A stretch of 55,798 nucleotides of DNA from a virus, in the IMG/VR virus record IMGVR_UViG_3300036861_000985, positions 1 through 55,798 of that record; one strand, given 5' to 3'. The notes beneath the pieces are model-generated. The model was not told where the DNA came from, made no database searches, and was given only the letters and a program-made list of their open reading frames with translations. Each line of letters starts with the position of its first letter. Within the stretch, counting starts at the first letter, position 1. Positions 31,008 through 38,710 of the stretch are shown piece by piece. Position numbers and translations under genes: made by a program.

Positions 31008-31287
31008 CACGCGGTGGTCGCCCGCGCGGGCGTCGTACGGGCTTCGGCGCCGGATCGAGTAGCCGGCGCGGCTCCACGCCGAACGCGTTCGCGAGTCCCG
31101 CGATGGTCTTGATCGTCAGGTTGATCCGCGTGCCTTCGACCTCCTGGTAGTGCTTCAGGTCGAGGCCAGCGCGCTCCGCGGCCTCCGCTTGCGTCCAGCC
31201 GGCCTTCTCGCGCAGCCGCCTCACGTTCGACGTGACGAACGCGGCGACGACGCGCCACGGTTGCGCAGCACGGTTCGGGCGAGGCAC
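30979..31287 (-). CDS. XRE-family helix-turn-helix regulator
   Basis: A 102-residue protein with a Cro/C1-type HTH (VRRLREKAGWTQAEAAERAGLDLKHYQEVEGTRINLTIKTI) and a basic C-terminal tail. Upstream lie two GCTATGACAGG repeats, a 6-bp inverted repeat and a TGTCAGACA palindrome. The last shares the TGTCnGACA core of the operator found at promoters through the window. I infer that it may be the regulator of those promoters and of its own gene. Confidence 0.82.
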   Translation of the reverse strand: MPRPNRAAQPWRVVAAFVTSNVRRLREKAGWTQAEAAERAGLDLKHYQEVEGTRINLTIKTIAGLANAFGVEPRRLLDPAPKPVRRPRGRPPRASRGERSPR

Positions 31288-31325
31288 GCCGAGAGCACAG
31301 CGCGCACCGACTTGCCAGAAAACCC

Positions 31326-31377
31326 GCTATGACAGGTCTTGCGAAGACCGGCTATGACAGGCAATGTGTCAGACACC
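31326..31377. promoter_or_regulatory. regulatory cluster upstream of the XRE gene
   Basis: Two direct copies of GCTATGACAGG (31326-31336 and 31351-31361, 25 bp apart) flank the inverted repeat GGTCTT-GCG-AAGACC (31335-31349). A palindrome GTGTC-A-GACAC follows at 31366-31376. The GACAGG half-sites and the TGTCnGACA core match the dispersed operator. This looks like an autoregulatory operator. Confidence 0.55.
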
Positions 31378-31648
31378 ATGTCGGGTCGACGTCCCGGCAG
31401 GAGGAGGATGACGATATGGAGAGCGAAGAGTCGAGTCCGGCCACCGACAGCTTTACCTCCCGGACGGCGGAGCGCGTCCACTGCGACGCGCGCTCGCCGT
31501 CTTTCACGCAGTTGCACAGCTCGACGATGTGCTTGTACGCGACGTCGTCGTCGATCCCCGCGCTCGACATCGGCGTCTTTAGCGCCGTGATCGCCTCGTG
31601 GGTAGCTCCCTGCTCGGGCGTGAGAGCCGGCACCTCGTTGGCCTTCAT
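31352..31648 (-). CDS. hypothetical protein, 98 aa
   Basis: ATG 31648. The first 65 residues are helical (TPEQGATHEAITALKTPM, AYKHIVELCNCVKDGERAS); the last 30 are Ser/Cys-rich and overlap the regulatory cluster upstream of the XRE gene, so a shorter product is possible. Function unknown. Confidence 0.5.
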   Translation of the reverse strand: MKANEVPALTPEQGATHEAITALKTPMSSAGIDDDVAYKHIVELCNCVKDGERASQWTRSAVREVKLSVAGLDSSLSISSSSSCRDVDPTWCLTHCLS

Positions 31649-31658
31649 GATCGCCCCC

Positions 31659-32234
31659 TCAAGTCACCCGAATCTCGTTGTGCGTGAGCCGGTGGTTCTC
31701 GTCGCACGCCTTCCGCAGCTCGCTGCTCGTCCACGCGTCTGCGCCGTGCCAGAGCACGGTGTACACGCCGAGGTCTCTCGCTGCCTTCACTGCCGGCACG
31801 AAGTCCTGATCCCCGGCCACGAGCACCACGACGTCTGCACGGGACTGGCTCACGAGGAGCGTCATGTCTACGGCGAGTAGCACGTCTACTTGCTTCTGCT
31901 CGTACCGCTTCCCGGGCTGCGTCGATGGTACGAGAACACCGAGCCGGATTTCGCATCCGCTCTCCTCGACGATCCTCTTGAACGCCTCGTACCCGCTGCG
32001 CTCCTCCGCGTCGACGGGCGCCGTGGTGTACACGTTCGTCACCATCGTGCGAAAGCCCGGCGCGAGGATGCTCGGCGTCAGCTTCCACGGGAAACGCGCC
32101 CCCTGGAACTCGTCACGCAGGACACAGTAGAGGTACGCCTCGTCGATGAAGATGCCGGCCCGGAGCGGTTGCCCGTCAGCCGTGGCCTCGAGCTTCCGAG
32201 CCCACGCACTCAACTGAGAGCGCAGCTCGGTCAC
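31659..32234 (-). CDS. NYN-domain (PIN-like) ribonuclease candidate
   Basis: The 191-residue protein shows the LabA/NYN pattern: AGIFIDEAYLYCVL, KQVDVLLAVDMTLLV and VVLVAGDQDFVPAVKAARDLG. The Asp residues form the metal site of this PIN-like nuclease fold, usually acting on RNA. GTG 32234 overlaps the upstream stop. It belongs to the operon behind the operator-type promoter at 32662 and adds to the RNA-processing theme. Confidence 0.85.
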   Translation of the reverse strand: MTELRSQLSAWARKLEATADGQPLRAGIFIDEAYLYCVLRDEFQGARFPWKLTPSILAPGFRTMVTNVYTTAPVDAEERSGYEAFKRIVEESGCEIRLGVLVPSTQPGKRYEQKQVDVLLAVDMTLLVSQSRADVVVLVAGDQDFVPAVKAARDLGVYTVLWHGADAWTSSELRKACDENHRLTHNEIRVT

Positions 32235-32473
32235 CGCAGGATGGCCTGCACGCAGTCGCTGCAGATCCGGGAGGGCTCCGCATCGAGCGTTCGGTACGAC
32301 ACCGGCGTCGTGACCCTGTCGCGGCACCGCGCGCACCGCGGACGCGTCCCAGGCGTCCGCCCACGCACCCACTCGCGCGTCCCGCCTGGTCCCGCGATGA
32401 CGATCAACGGCGGCCGGCCGCTCACGTACCGAAAGCCGAGCGTCCCATCAGTCGAGCCGGGCCGAGCGCTCAC
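32231..32473 (-). CDS. zinc-binding protein, 80 aa
   Basis: Beta-rich N-terminus (LGFRYVSGRPPLIVIAG) followed by two Cys pairs (CARCRD and CSDC), likely a zinc ribbon. GTG 32473 overlaps the upstream stop (GTGA). Function unknown. Confidence 0.65.
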   Translation of the reverse strand: MSARPGSTDGTLGFRYVSGRPPLIVIAGPGGTREWVRGRTPGTRPRCARCRDRVTTPVSYRTLDAEPSRICSDCVQAILR

Positions 32474-32634
32474 GACGACCGCGCCTTCCGCTTCAAGCGC
32501 GGCAGCTCTAGCGCCTGGCGGAGAGCAGTGATCAGAGGACCGAACTCGGTCGCCAACCCTGCCTCGTTCCATTCATCGACGAGAATCTTCGCCGCGCGCT
32601 CGATCTCCTTCGTGCGATTTTTGGGTTCGTTCAC
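32470..32634 (-). CDS. hypothetical helical protein, 54 aa
   Basis: GTG 32634 has a good AGGGA ribosome site six bases upstream. The short charged protein is helical (KEIERAAKILVDEWNEAG, ALRQALELPRLKR). It is the first gene after the operator-type promoter at 32662-32690. The operator sequence is also open in frame upstream, but the ribosome site and promoter favour this start. Confidence 0.65.
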   Translation of the reverse strand: MNEPKNRTKEIERAAKILVDEWNEAGLATEFGPLITALRQALELPRLKRKARSS

Positions 32635-32661
32635 GAGATCCCTGCCGGCAGCTCTAGCGCC

Positions 32662-32690
32662 AAAGTAGTACCTGTCCGACAGGTTGTCAA
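32662..32690 (-). promoter_or_regulatory. operator-type promoter of the NYN operon
   Basis: Minus strand: TTGACA (32690-32685), one base, the perfect palindrome CCTGTCCGACAGG (32683-32671), three bases, then TACTTT (32667-32662). It drives the gene at 32634 and the downstream NYN gene. Confidence 0.8.
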
Positions 32691-32693
32691 CGC

Positions 32694-32945
32694 TCACGAG
32701 GGCAGGTCGGACTTCTTCGGCGGGGCCTCGTCGTCTTTCAGGTGATGGAGCGCATGAAGCAACACGTGCGATGTGTTGTCCGCGATGAGGTTGTTCGCGT
32801 GGAGCAGGGTGCACCGTTCATCATCGGGCGTGCCCACCGGGCAGACCACGACGACCGCGATCTCCGCCGTCCCGTCGAACTCCTCTTCGAGAATGTCCAT
32901 CGCGCGACGCATGGCGTCGAGTTCGGGATCAGTAGGGTCTCTCAT
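32694..32945 (-). CDS. hypothetical protein, 83 aa
   Basis: ATG 32945. Helix-strand pattern (MRRAMDILEEEFDGTAEIAVVVVCPVG, LIADNTSHVLLHALHHL). Its stop lies four bases before the next promoter's -35 box. Function unknown. Confidence 0.65.
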   Translation of the reverse strand: MRDPTDPELDAMRRAMDILEEEFDGTAEIAVVVVCPVGTPDDERCTLLHANNLIADNTSHVLLHALHHLKDDEAPPKKSDLPS

Positions 32946-32965
32946 TTGGTCTCCACGCCTCCCGC

Positions 32966-33511
32966 TCACCAGCGCTGCCCGCGATTTGCCGGCATGACGA
33001 TAGACGGGGGCACGTCATCTCCTGGGCGAATACCACTCTTGTACAGTCGAGAGGCGATGCAAGCCGTTTTCACCCCGGCAATCTCGGCCATCTCTGCACG
33101 GCTAAGCATGGCGCCACACAATCTATAGACGGTCACCCGCGGCATTTTACGCGTGTCCGACTTACGCCAGCACGCGCGTGAGCACCAGCGCGCCGTGCTG
33201 CTTGCTTTTGTCGGCGGACGATACGACGCACCGCATTCTTCACAGACTTTACTTTCTCTTCGACTGATGTACGCGCCCCAGCACTTTTTGCTGTGAAACT
33301 GCCCGGCCATCGTTTGCTTCTCTAGCTGTTCCTTGCGCGGACGGAACATCGCGTCACAGCTATCCAGCTTGCACTTTCTCAAGGGAACGATCGGCAACCG
33401 TTGTCCGAGGCTTTGACACTTTCGCCCGCAATAGACGCCCGGCGCACTGCGCTTCGGCGCGAACGTGCGCTGACACTGCTTACACTCAGATGTGCGCGCC
33501 GGGGAGTTCAC
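32966..33511 (-). CDS. multi-zinc-finger protein, 181 aa
   Basis: Three Cys-rich units (CKQC...CGRKC, CKLDSC...KKCW, CEECGAS...SRACW) of the type found in phage HNH-like or zinc-finger proteins, without a visible HNH core. The C-terminal ~45 residues include an HTH-like segment (SRAEMAEIAGVKTACIASRLYKSG). Base composition is less GC-rich than the surroundings, suggesting later acquisition. The GTG at 33511 overlaps the helicase stop by 26 bases. Confidence 0.75.
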   Translation of the reverse strand: MNSPARTSECKQCQRTFAPKRSAPGVYCGRKCQSLGQRLPIVPLRKCKLDSCDAMFRPRKEQLEKQTMAGQFHSKKCWGAYISRRESKVCEECGASYRPPTKASSTARWCSRACWRKSDTRKMPRVTVYRLCGAMLSRAEMAEIAGVKTACIASRLYKSGIRPGDDVPPSIVMPANRGQRW

Positions 33512-34823
33512 GAATCACCTGATCGATCCATTCCTTCGGCAACCGCCGCCGTGCTGCCACCTCGACGAGTCGCCCCCGGATCGCCTCTCTCTCCGCTTTT
33601 CCGATCGCGAGTCGCTCCAGATCGGCATCGTGTGCTGCCGCTTCCTGTCGCTCCCGCTTTGTAGCCGGCTGCTCTGCCGCGCAGTGCGGACACGTCTTGC
33701 ACGACAGCGGGATCATCCGCTCGCACTCGGCGCACTGACGATTGGGCTCCTCGCCCGTCTCGCGCTCCGCGCCACCGTCAAGCGACCACGCGTAGTCTAC
33801 GCCGGGCAGGAGATGCGTGTAGCAGTTGCCCGCGTGGTCGAGAATAATCGCGCGTCTCTTGTTGCCAGGCACGATGCGCGCTGCCCGGCCGCAGTACTGA
33901 AGGAACCGCGTGCGGCTCCTCGTCGGCCGCGCGATCGCGATGCACGACACGAGCGGGCAGTCGAAGCCCTCAGAGAGCACATCGACGTTGACGACGATCT
34001 GGATCATGCCGTCACGCAGTTCGCTTGTAATGCGATCGCGCTCATCAGAAGGCGTCTCTCCATCGAGATACGCCACAGCGCGACCGGCCCGCTTGAACGC
34101 CGCCGCGAGCTTCTGGCCGTGCGCACGGTTGACGGCGAAGACGAGCGTCTGCCGTCCCGCTGCGAGCCGCTGCGTCTCCTTCACGACATCGCCGACCAAG
34201 GCGGTACGCTTCGACGCGGCATCCAGCGAGGCTCCCGTATAGTCGCTCTTGCCGCGTCGTAGGCCAAGCGTCTTCATCTTGTCGCGAGGGATCCCATACG
34301 TTTCCGGGCGTGCGAGCCAGCCGTCCGCGATCAACTCCTCTTGCGAGGCAACGACCAACATCTCATTGAAGACGTCGCCCATGGGTGTACCGTCTAGACG
34401 CCACGGCGTAGCGGTCAGCCCAAGCACGTGGAGCTGGCCGCCTAGGATATGCCGATATGTCGCTGCCGCCGCGCGATGCGCTTCGTCGATCACAACGAGA
34501 TCGGCACTCGGAACATCACGCGCCGCAAGCCCAATGCTTGCGACGAGGACGCGCGCGCCCGCATTGTCCTTGTCCGTACCACTAAGGATGCCCACGTCAC
34601 TCTCCGGAACGCCCGCGGCGAGCAGCTCTGTGCGTGCCTGACGCAGCAACTCGCGGCGATGCGCGACCCACAGCACGCGCTTGCCGCGTATGCGCTGAAC
34701 GACGGCAGCGCCGATCACACTCTTGCCGCTCCCGGTCGGGCTCACGGCAACGACGCGGCATGGCGCAGCAACGCGCTTGACGAGGTCCGTTACGGCGCGC
34801 TCCTGGTAGTCCCTGAGCTTCAC
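33486..34823 (-). CDS. SF2 DEAD/DEAH-box helicase with zinc module
   Basis: A 445-residue superfamily 2 helicase. Motifs in order: SPTGSGKS, DEAH, LTATPWR and QYCGRAAR. Near residue 385 a Cys cluster (CAECERM, CKTCPHC) inserts a zinc ribbon. Such helicases unwind or translocate on DNA, or on structured RNA. The GTG at 34823 overlaps the HAD gene stop, so the two are coupled. Confidence 0.88.
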   Translation of the reverse strand: MKLRDYQERAVTDLVKRVAAPCRVVAVSPTGSGKSVIGAAVVQRIRGKRVLWVAHRRELLRQARTELLAAGVPESDVGILSGTDKDNAGARVLVASIGLAARDVPSADLVVIDEAHRAAAATYRHILGGQLHVLGLTATPWRLDGTPMGDVFNEMLVVASQEELIADGWLARPETYGIPRDKMKTLGLRRGKSDYTGASLDAASKRTALVGDVVKETQRLAAGRQTLVFAVNRAHGQKLAAAFKRAGRAVAYLDGETPSDERDRITSELRDGMIQIVVNVDVLSEGFDCPLVSCIAIARPTRSRTRFLQYCGRAARIVPGNKRRAIILDHAGNCYTHLLPGVDYAWSLDGGAERETGEEPNRQCAECERMIPLSCKTCPHCAAEQPATKRERQEAAAHDADLERLAIGKAEREAIRGRLVEVAARRRLPKEWIDQVIRELPGAHI

Positions 34824-35308
34824 GTCGCCCTCGTCTCCAGCATGCGTAGCGCGCGGGTCACGTGCTCGGGCATGAGACCGTCTTCCCACGTCGTCCGCAC
34901 GAGCCAGGGCAGGAGGTGCGCCATGTCGTCGCTGTCGTCGAGGATGACGAAGCGATCGTACGGGTGGCGGTTGAGGTAGTCCTGGATCTCGTGCCCGCGG
35001 ATCTCGTGCTCGATGGTCTTCTCCGAGTCCATCTCCGACCCGAACGGCGTCCTGCCAACGAGATGGCCCTGAAATCCGCGCTTGCGAAGAAGCGCCTCCA
35101 TCTCGTGCACCTCGACGATGTGCCGCCAGGACGAGGAGAGAACGAAGTCGTACGCAGCGAGCGCGTTGAGGAGCGGGACGGAGGACGGGTCGAGATCGTG
35201 GAGTCGCCGCCAGAAGACCGGATCCTCCGGCACGGTCTTGTCCCGCTCTCGAAAGTAGCGGGCGCTGTTGCAGACGCCGTCGATGTCCAGAAAACAGACG
35301 CCCTTCAT
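34820..35308 (-). CDS. HAD-family phosphatase of the RNA-repair (Swiss-army-knife) type
   Basis: A 162-residue HAD protein. FLDIDGVCNSARYF supplies the catalytic D-x-D. SSSWRH and DRFVILDDSDDM complete the fold and match the HAD_SAK type found in RNA-repair proteins, where it removes a 3' or 5' phosphate. It precedes and overlaps the SF2 helicase. Together with the RNA ligase and Thg1 it provides end-healing chemistry. Confidence 0.82.
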   Translation of the reverse strand: MKGVCFLDIDGVCNSARYFRERDKTVPEDPVFWRRLHDLDPSSVPLLNALAAYDFVLSSSWRHIVEVHEMEALLRKRGFQGHLVGRTPFGSEMDSEKTIEHEIRGHEIQDYLNRHPYDRFVILDDSDDMAHLLPWLVRTTWEDGLMPEHVTRALRMLETRAT

Positions 35309-35481
35309 CGGCGGCTCCGCGCAGCAGCGAATGCGCTCACGATCTTCTCCAACTGCTCGGGCGTGAACGGGTCGGGCACGCAGTTGTCGCAGGTGTCCGT
35401 CGGATGCAGGCGGCTGAAATCCGGGCGCGGGTCAAACGGCGTGCCGCACTTGCGGCACGGGATGAGCTTCTCGTTCATCAT
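35305..35481 (-). CDS. zinc-ribbon protein, 58 aa
   Basis: From ATG 35481 the protein has the pairs CRKCG and CDNC about 22 residues apart, then a helix (TPEQLEKIVSAFAAARS). ATGA overlap with the upstream stop supports it. It resembles small phage zinc ribbons. Confidence 0.75.
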   Translation of the reverse strand: MMNEKLIPCRKCGTPFDPRPDFSRLHPTDTCDNCVPDPFTPEQLEKIVSAFAAARSRR

Positions 35482-36137
35482 GTCTTCCGCTCGGTCCTGA
35501 ACTCAGGAAGCATGATGCCATCCACGTCGCAGACGTGTCCGCCGCTCGCCAGCGTAGCGTGCATGCGCTGCTGGTCGTCATACCAGGTGGCGCTCCCCTC
35601 ATCTACCTGCTCCCGATGGTAGTCGAGCGTGTCCCAGAGCGCCTTCTCGATGTCGTCGCGTTTCCACGGATAGTCGGGCGACGCGTTGCAGCCGCAGAAG
35701 CAGTGATCGTTCTCGCGGCTGTCGTGGAACTGGACGAAGTAGCTCGGCTTCCAGAGCGTCACGTCGTAGAGGAAGCGAGCGCGACGGTTGCGGTGACTCT
35801 TCCGGATACCCTTCCACTTGTACACGAAGGAGTACTGCGGCTCGATCTTCGTGATGCGATGGTTAAAGTAATCGCAGTCGTTCGCGAGGTCGCCGACCTT
35901 AAAGCTCAGCTTCCGTTGCAGCATCTCGCGACGCCCGGGCTCGCTGAACCAGAACCGCGAGAGCTTCTTCGGCCCGTACCACGGCTTCCCCTTGTACGTT
36001 CTTCCGCGGAACCGCCACGTCCCAGGCAGCTCGAAGCGAGAGCAGCGGCACAGGACACACCGCAGCGGATCGCGCGGACGCTTCCCGTTCTTGTGACCGG
36101 CGAACGGATGCCCGCACTTGCAGGCAGGGTCGCTCAT
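35478..36137 (-). CDS. hypothetical protein with N-terminal zinc knuckle, 219 aa
   Basis: The N-terminus (CKCGHPFAGHKNGKR..., then CVLCRCSRF) repeats the Cys/His unit of the DUF3310 protein at 23077. The body is rich in Tyr, Trp and Phe (KPWYGPKKLSRFWFSEP) and has a Cys-rich loop (HCFCGC). ATG 36137 overlaps the upstream stop (ATGA). Function unknown. Confidence 0.7.
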   Translation of the reverse strand: MSDPACKCGHPFAGHKNGKRPRDPLRCVLCRCSRFELPGTWRFRGRTYKGKPWYGPKKLSRFWFSEPGRREMLQRKLSFKVGDLANDCDYFNHRITKIEPQYSFVYKWKGIRKSHRNRRARFLYDVTLWKPSYFVQFHDSRENDHCFCGCNASPDYPWKRDDIEKALWDTLDYHREQVDEGSATWYDDQQRMHATLASGGHVCDVDGIMLPEFRTERKT

Positions 36138-36499
36138 GACGGCTTCGGGCGCCCGCACCACTTCACGTTCGGCGTGGGCGGGCCTGACACCGCGCCCATC
36201 TTACGAAGCGCGGCGCGAGCCTCCTCGGTCATGCGATCGTTGTCCTGGTTCCAGTCGTAATCGCCGATGAGCATGGCGCGGATACGCGCGACCTCAGTCT
36301 CCGACGGCGGCTGACGATCCTTCCGCGAGAAGGACACCATCGGCGGCATGTACTCCCCGTTGACGCGGCCCTCGCCGGAGACGAGCACGATGTAGATCGG
36401 CGTGTGGTACTCCAAGCCCATCTCGCCGGTGAACGGGTTTCTCCACGACTTCTTCTTCCAGTCGAGAGGAAGTGGATGTTTCAGGAGCGGCTTCCCCAT
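36134..36499 (-). CDS. hypothetical protein, 121 aa
   Basis: Start ATG 36499 (a TTG at 36508 overlaps the upstream stop and is the alternative). Mixed alpha/beta sequence with a PIYIVLVSGEGRV segment. Function unknown. Confidence 0.65.
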   Translation of the reverse strand: MGKPLLKHPLPLDWKKKSWRNPFTGEMGLEYHTPIYIVLVSGEGRVNGEYMPPMVSFSRKDRQPPSETEVARIRAMLIGDYDWNQDNDRMTEEARAALRKMGAVSGPPTPNVKWCGRPKPS

Positions 36500-36504
36500 G
36501 ACGA

Positions 36505-36849
36505 TCAACGAGCCTTCACGCCCAGGATCGCTGCCGCGACGGCGGCGATCTCCTTGCGCGGGATCTTCTCGGCCTGATCACGCCCGAACATCCCAGCGAA
36601 GACCGCAAACACGACGTCCTCGACACCGCGTGCCGTAATCGTCGCCGTGACCTTCTTGCCGGTCTTCCCAAGACTCACCGCGCAGTGGCCATGCGCGAGC
36701 AGCTCCACGAGCTTCTTCGCCTCGTGGTCGTACTCGTCGCTGGGCGCGCCGATCTTCACGAGCCCCATGAGATCCGCCTTCTTGAGCGACTTCTTCACGT
36801 GCTCCTCGAGCCGCTTCACGTCGCCGTAGATCTGGTTCACGAGGTTCAT
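36505..36849 (-). CDS. hypothetical protein, 114 aa
   Basis: An alpha/beta protein: N-terminal helices (LEEHVKKSLKKADLMGL), then a beta hairpin (AVSLGKTGKKVTATITARG) and a C-terminal helix. ATG 36849 overlaps the upstream stop. No family recognised. Confidence 0.65.
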   Translation of the reverse strand: MNLVNQIYGDVKRLEEHVKKSLKKADLMGLVKIGAPSDEYDHEAKKLVELLAHGHCAVSLGKTGKKVTATITARGVEDVVFAVFAGMFGRDQAEKIPRKEIAAVAAAILGVKAR

Positions 36850-37040
36850 CGCTTCATCGCCTTCTTGATCGGGTCCAGGTCGTACGCCTCGACGCCCGCA
36901 TCACGGAGCATCTTCACGGTCAACCCGTCGCCGTCCATGCAGTTGCGTACGATCGTCGGCTGGTCGTGCTGCCGATCCACATTCGCGAGCGCCGCGGCAT
37001 ACCCGCAAAGCCACGCGTCCCGCTCCTTCTTCGTTCTCAT
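36846..37040 (-). CDS. hypothetical protein, 64 aa
   Basis: Basic N-terminus (MRTKKERDAWLCGYAAAL) and a helix near the C-terminus (GLTVKMLRDAGVEAYDLDPIK). ATG 37040 overlaps the upstream stop. Function unknown. Confidence 0.65.
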   Translation of the reverse strand: MRTKKERDAWLCGYAAALANVDRQHDQPTIVRNCMDGDGLTVKMLRDAGVEAYDLDPIKKAMKR

Positions 37041-37483
37041 TCGAACGGCGCCCCGCGATTCATCCAGTCGGCGAGCACGGCCAGCATCGCTTCCTTGATC
37101 GACTTGAACTTCCGCACCTCTTGCAGACGCTGTAGCGCCGCGTACTCCCTGGGCGGAACCTTCACGCCTACAGTCTTCGCGCCTGACGGATCCGGCGTTG
37201 CCGGTCGACGTGCCTTCTTGTCGCTGCTCTTGCCTGCCATCTCCGGCTCCGGTTCCACGTGCTCCGCTCCCTCGCCCTCGATGTCGAACGACGCAGGCGG
37301 CCGAGGGCCCAGCTCCCTGCGAGGAAGCGGTCGAGCCCCGCTGCCTTTTTGCGGCGGACGCACGAGCGGCGTCTTCTTGACGTCGCTCGGCAGCTCGCCC
37401 GTCCACTTCTTGCGGCGTCCCGTGTCGATGTCCGACTTGAACTTCTCCAACCGCTTCTGGACCTGACTCAGCATGCCCGACAT
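37037..37483 (-). CDS. ribbon-helix-helix-like protein with long disordered N-terminus, 148 aa
   Basis: The first ~100 residues are Lys/Pro-rich and probably disordered after a short helix. The C-terminal 45 (TVGVKVPPREYAALQRLQEVRKFKSIKEAMLAVLADWM) match a ribbon-helix-helix fold. It may bind DNA. ATG 37483; the next gene ends one base later. Confidence 0.65.
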   Translation of the reverse strand: MSGMLSQVQKRLEKFKSDIDTGRRKKWTGELPSDVKKTPLVRPPQKGSGARPLPRRELGPRPPASFDIEGEGAEHVEPEPEMAGKSSDKKARRPATPDPSGAKTVGVKVPPREYAALQRLQEVRKFKSIKEAMLAVLADWMNRGAPFE

Positions 37484-37909
37484 CTAGTCTTCCTCGACGA
37501 TGCGCAACGCCAGGTGGAGCGCGTGCTTCCGGCACAACGGGTGCCGCCCGACCTGCTCGCAGCGATGGCCGTCCACGAACGAACACGGCTCGTCCGCGCC
37601 GGGCGGCGGATCTTCGTCGAACATCTTCGCCGCCTCGACGAGCGGCGCGTACTTCGCGACCATCGCGGCGTGCTCCGACTCCTGGTTCTGCGCCCAGCCA
37701 AACAAGCCGCGCATAGGCAGCACCTTGCCGTGGTAGTCCATCAGCGTCGGGAAGGTAGCCGCCAGACGTCCGTTGAGCACCACGATGAGACCGTCCCAGC
37801 CGACGTAGACGCCGTCGGGGATCGAGACGGCGTCGCCGATCGCGACGTCCTTCATCATCGGCTCACCAGCCTTCGTCTGGATGCCGTTGTACTCGTCGTA
37901 GATGCCCAC
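37484..37909 (-). CDS. hypothetical protein, 141 aa
   Basis: ATG 37909. Beta-rich first half (VSIPDGVYVGWDGLIVVLNG), helical second half with CSFVDGHRCEQ and CRKH, which may form a zinc site. Function unknown. Confidence 0.6.
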   Translation of the reverse strand: MGIYDEYNGIQTKAGEPMMKDVAIGDAVSIPDGVYVGWDGLIVVLNGRLAATFPTLMDYHGKVLPMRGLFGWAQNQESEHAAMVAKYAPLVEAAKMFDEDPPPGADEPCSFVDGHRCEQVGRHPLCRKHALHLALRIVEED

Positions 37910-38082
37910 GCTCGTTCTGACCTTTCACACGCGCGAGCATCGGCAGGCATCTCGGAAGGAAGGAGTTAGAACCCTCCGGTGACCAGGCCCTGCGCGATGC
38001 CCTCCTAGAAACTGCTCGGTCTAGTTGCCGTCCTGCGTTTGTCCCTGGATTTCTCCCCGGCACCGGAGGCGCCGGTGAAGAT
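37910..38082. other. intergenic gap with hairpin
   Basis: About 170 bases between the GroES-like gene and 37909. CACCGG-AGGCG-CCGGTG at 38061-38077 is a 6-bp stem placed just after the GroES stop, a weak terminator candidate. Nothing else stands out. Confidence 0.4.
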
Positions 38083-38643
38083 CTAGCGCTCCTCGACGCC
38101 GAGAAGGTCCGACTCGTGGAGGATGATGTGGCGCACCTCGCCGATCTGCACCTCCGAGCCGTGGTACTTGCCGACGAACACGATGTCGCCCGTCTTGACC
38201 TGCGGTTCGAGACGGCGGCCGTCGTCGAGCAGCCGGCCCGGCCCCACTGCGACCACCTCGGCGCGCGCCGCGGGGCGGTTGTCCTGCGCCGTGTCGGGGA
38301 TGTGGATGCCACCCGCGCTCACGCGCTCGCGCTCCATCACCTTCACCAGAACACGGTCACCCATCGGGCGCAGCTTGCTCATCTCGTCCATGGTCTCGTT
38401 CTCCTCGTTCTCTTCGTCCAGCGCATCGTCGTCGAAGTCGCCCCATGCACTTCGCAGCGAGTCCAACATCTGACGCAGGAATCTGTCCGAGCCCATCTCC
38501 TTGATGGCTCGCTTCGCGGCCTTGATCCACATCTCGTCCGGCACGAGCTGCTCGAACGGACCGAAGCCAGCATACGTGGGGTCGCAGATCGTCGCCGCTA
38601 CCGACGTCTCCGTCCACTTCTCGCCTTCGAGCCCCGCCGACAT
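38083..38643 (-). CDS. GroES co-chaperonin fused to an unknown N-terminal domain
   Basis: Residues ~92-186 are a GroES (KLRPMGDRVLVKV, SAGGIHIPDTAQ mobile loop, EVVAVGPGR, GDIVFVGKYHGSEV), which caps the GroEL ring. Residues 1-70 are an unrelated helical domain (WTETSVAATICDP, PDEMWIKAAKRAIKEMG, RQMLDSLRSAW), joined by an acidic linker (DDDALDEENEENE). ATG 38643 lies six bases from the -10, so the message is leaderless. A GAGGAG site upstream of an internal ATG could also allow free GroES. The extension may target a substrate or subunit. Confidence 0.87.
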   Translation of the reverse strand: MSAGLEGEKWTETSVAATICDPTYAGFGPFEQLVPDEMWIKAAKRAIKEMGSDRFLRQMLDSLRSAWGDFDDDALDEENEENETMDEMSKLRPMGDRVLVKVMERERVSAGGIHIPDTAQDNRPAARAEVVAVGPGRLLDDGRRLEPQVKTGDIVFVGKYHGSEVQIGEVRHIILHESDLLGVEER

Positions 38644-38649
38644 CGCCGG

Positions 38650-38700
38650 ATAGTGAGACCTGTCGGACAGGTTGTCAACGACCATCCTGCCTGATAGGAT
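38650..38700. promoter_or_regulatory. divergent operator-type promoters around one palindrome
   Basis: Minus: TTGACA (38678-38673), one base, CCTGTCCGACAGG (38671-38659), then CACTAT (38655-38650), with the ATG at 38643. Plus: TTGTCA (38672-38677) overlaps the minus -35, then 17 bases and TAGGAT (38695-38700), with an ATG at 38711. One operator bound here could control both directions. Both messages would be leaderless or nearly so. Confidence 0.75.
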
Positions 38701-38710
38701 TCGCGAAACC

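Noticed and set aside
31326-31377. CRISPR-like short repeat cluster upstream of the XRE gene
   Set aside because: Only two direct copies of 11 bp are present, with no spacer array and no cas gene; a regulator operator explains it better.
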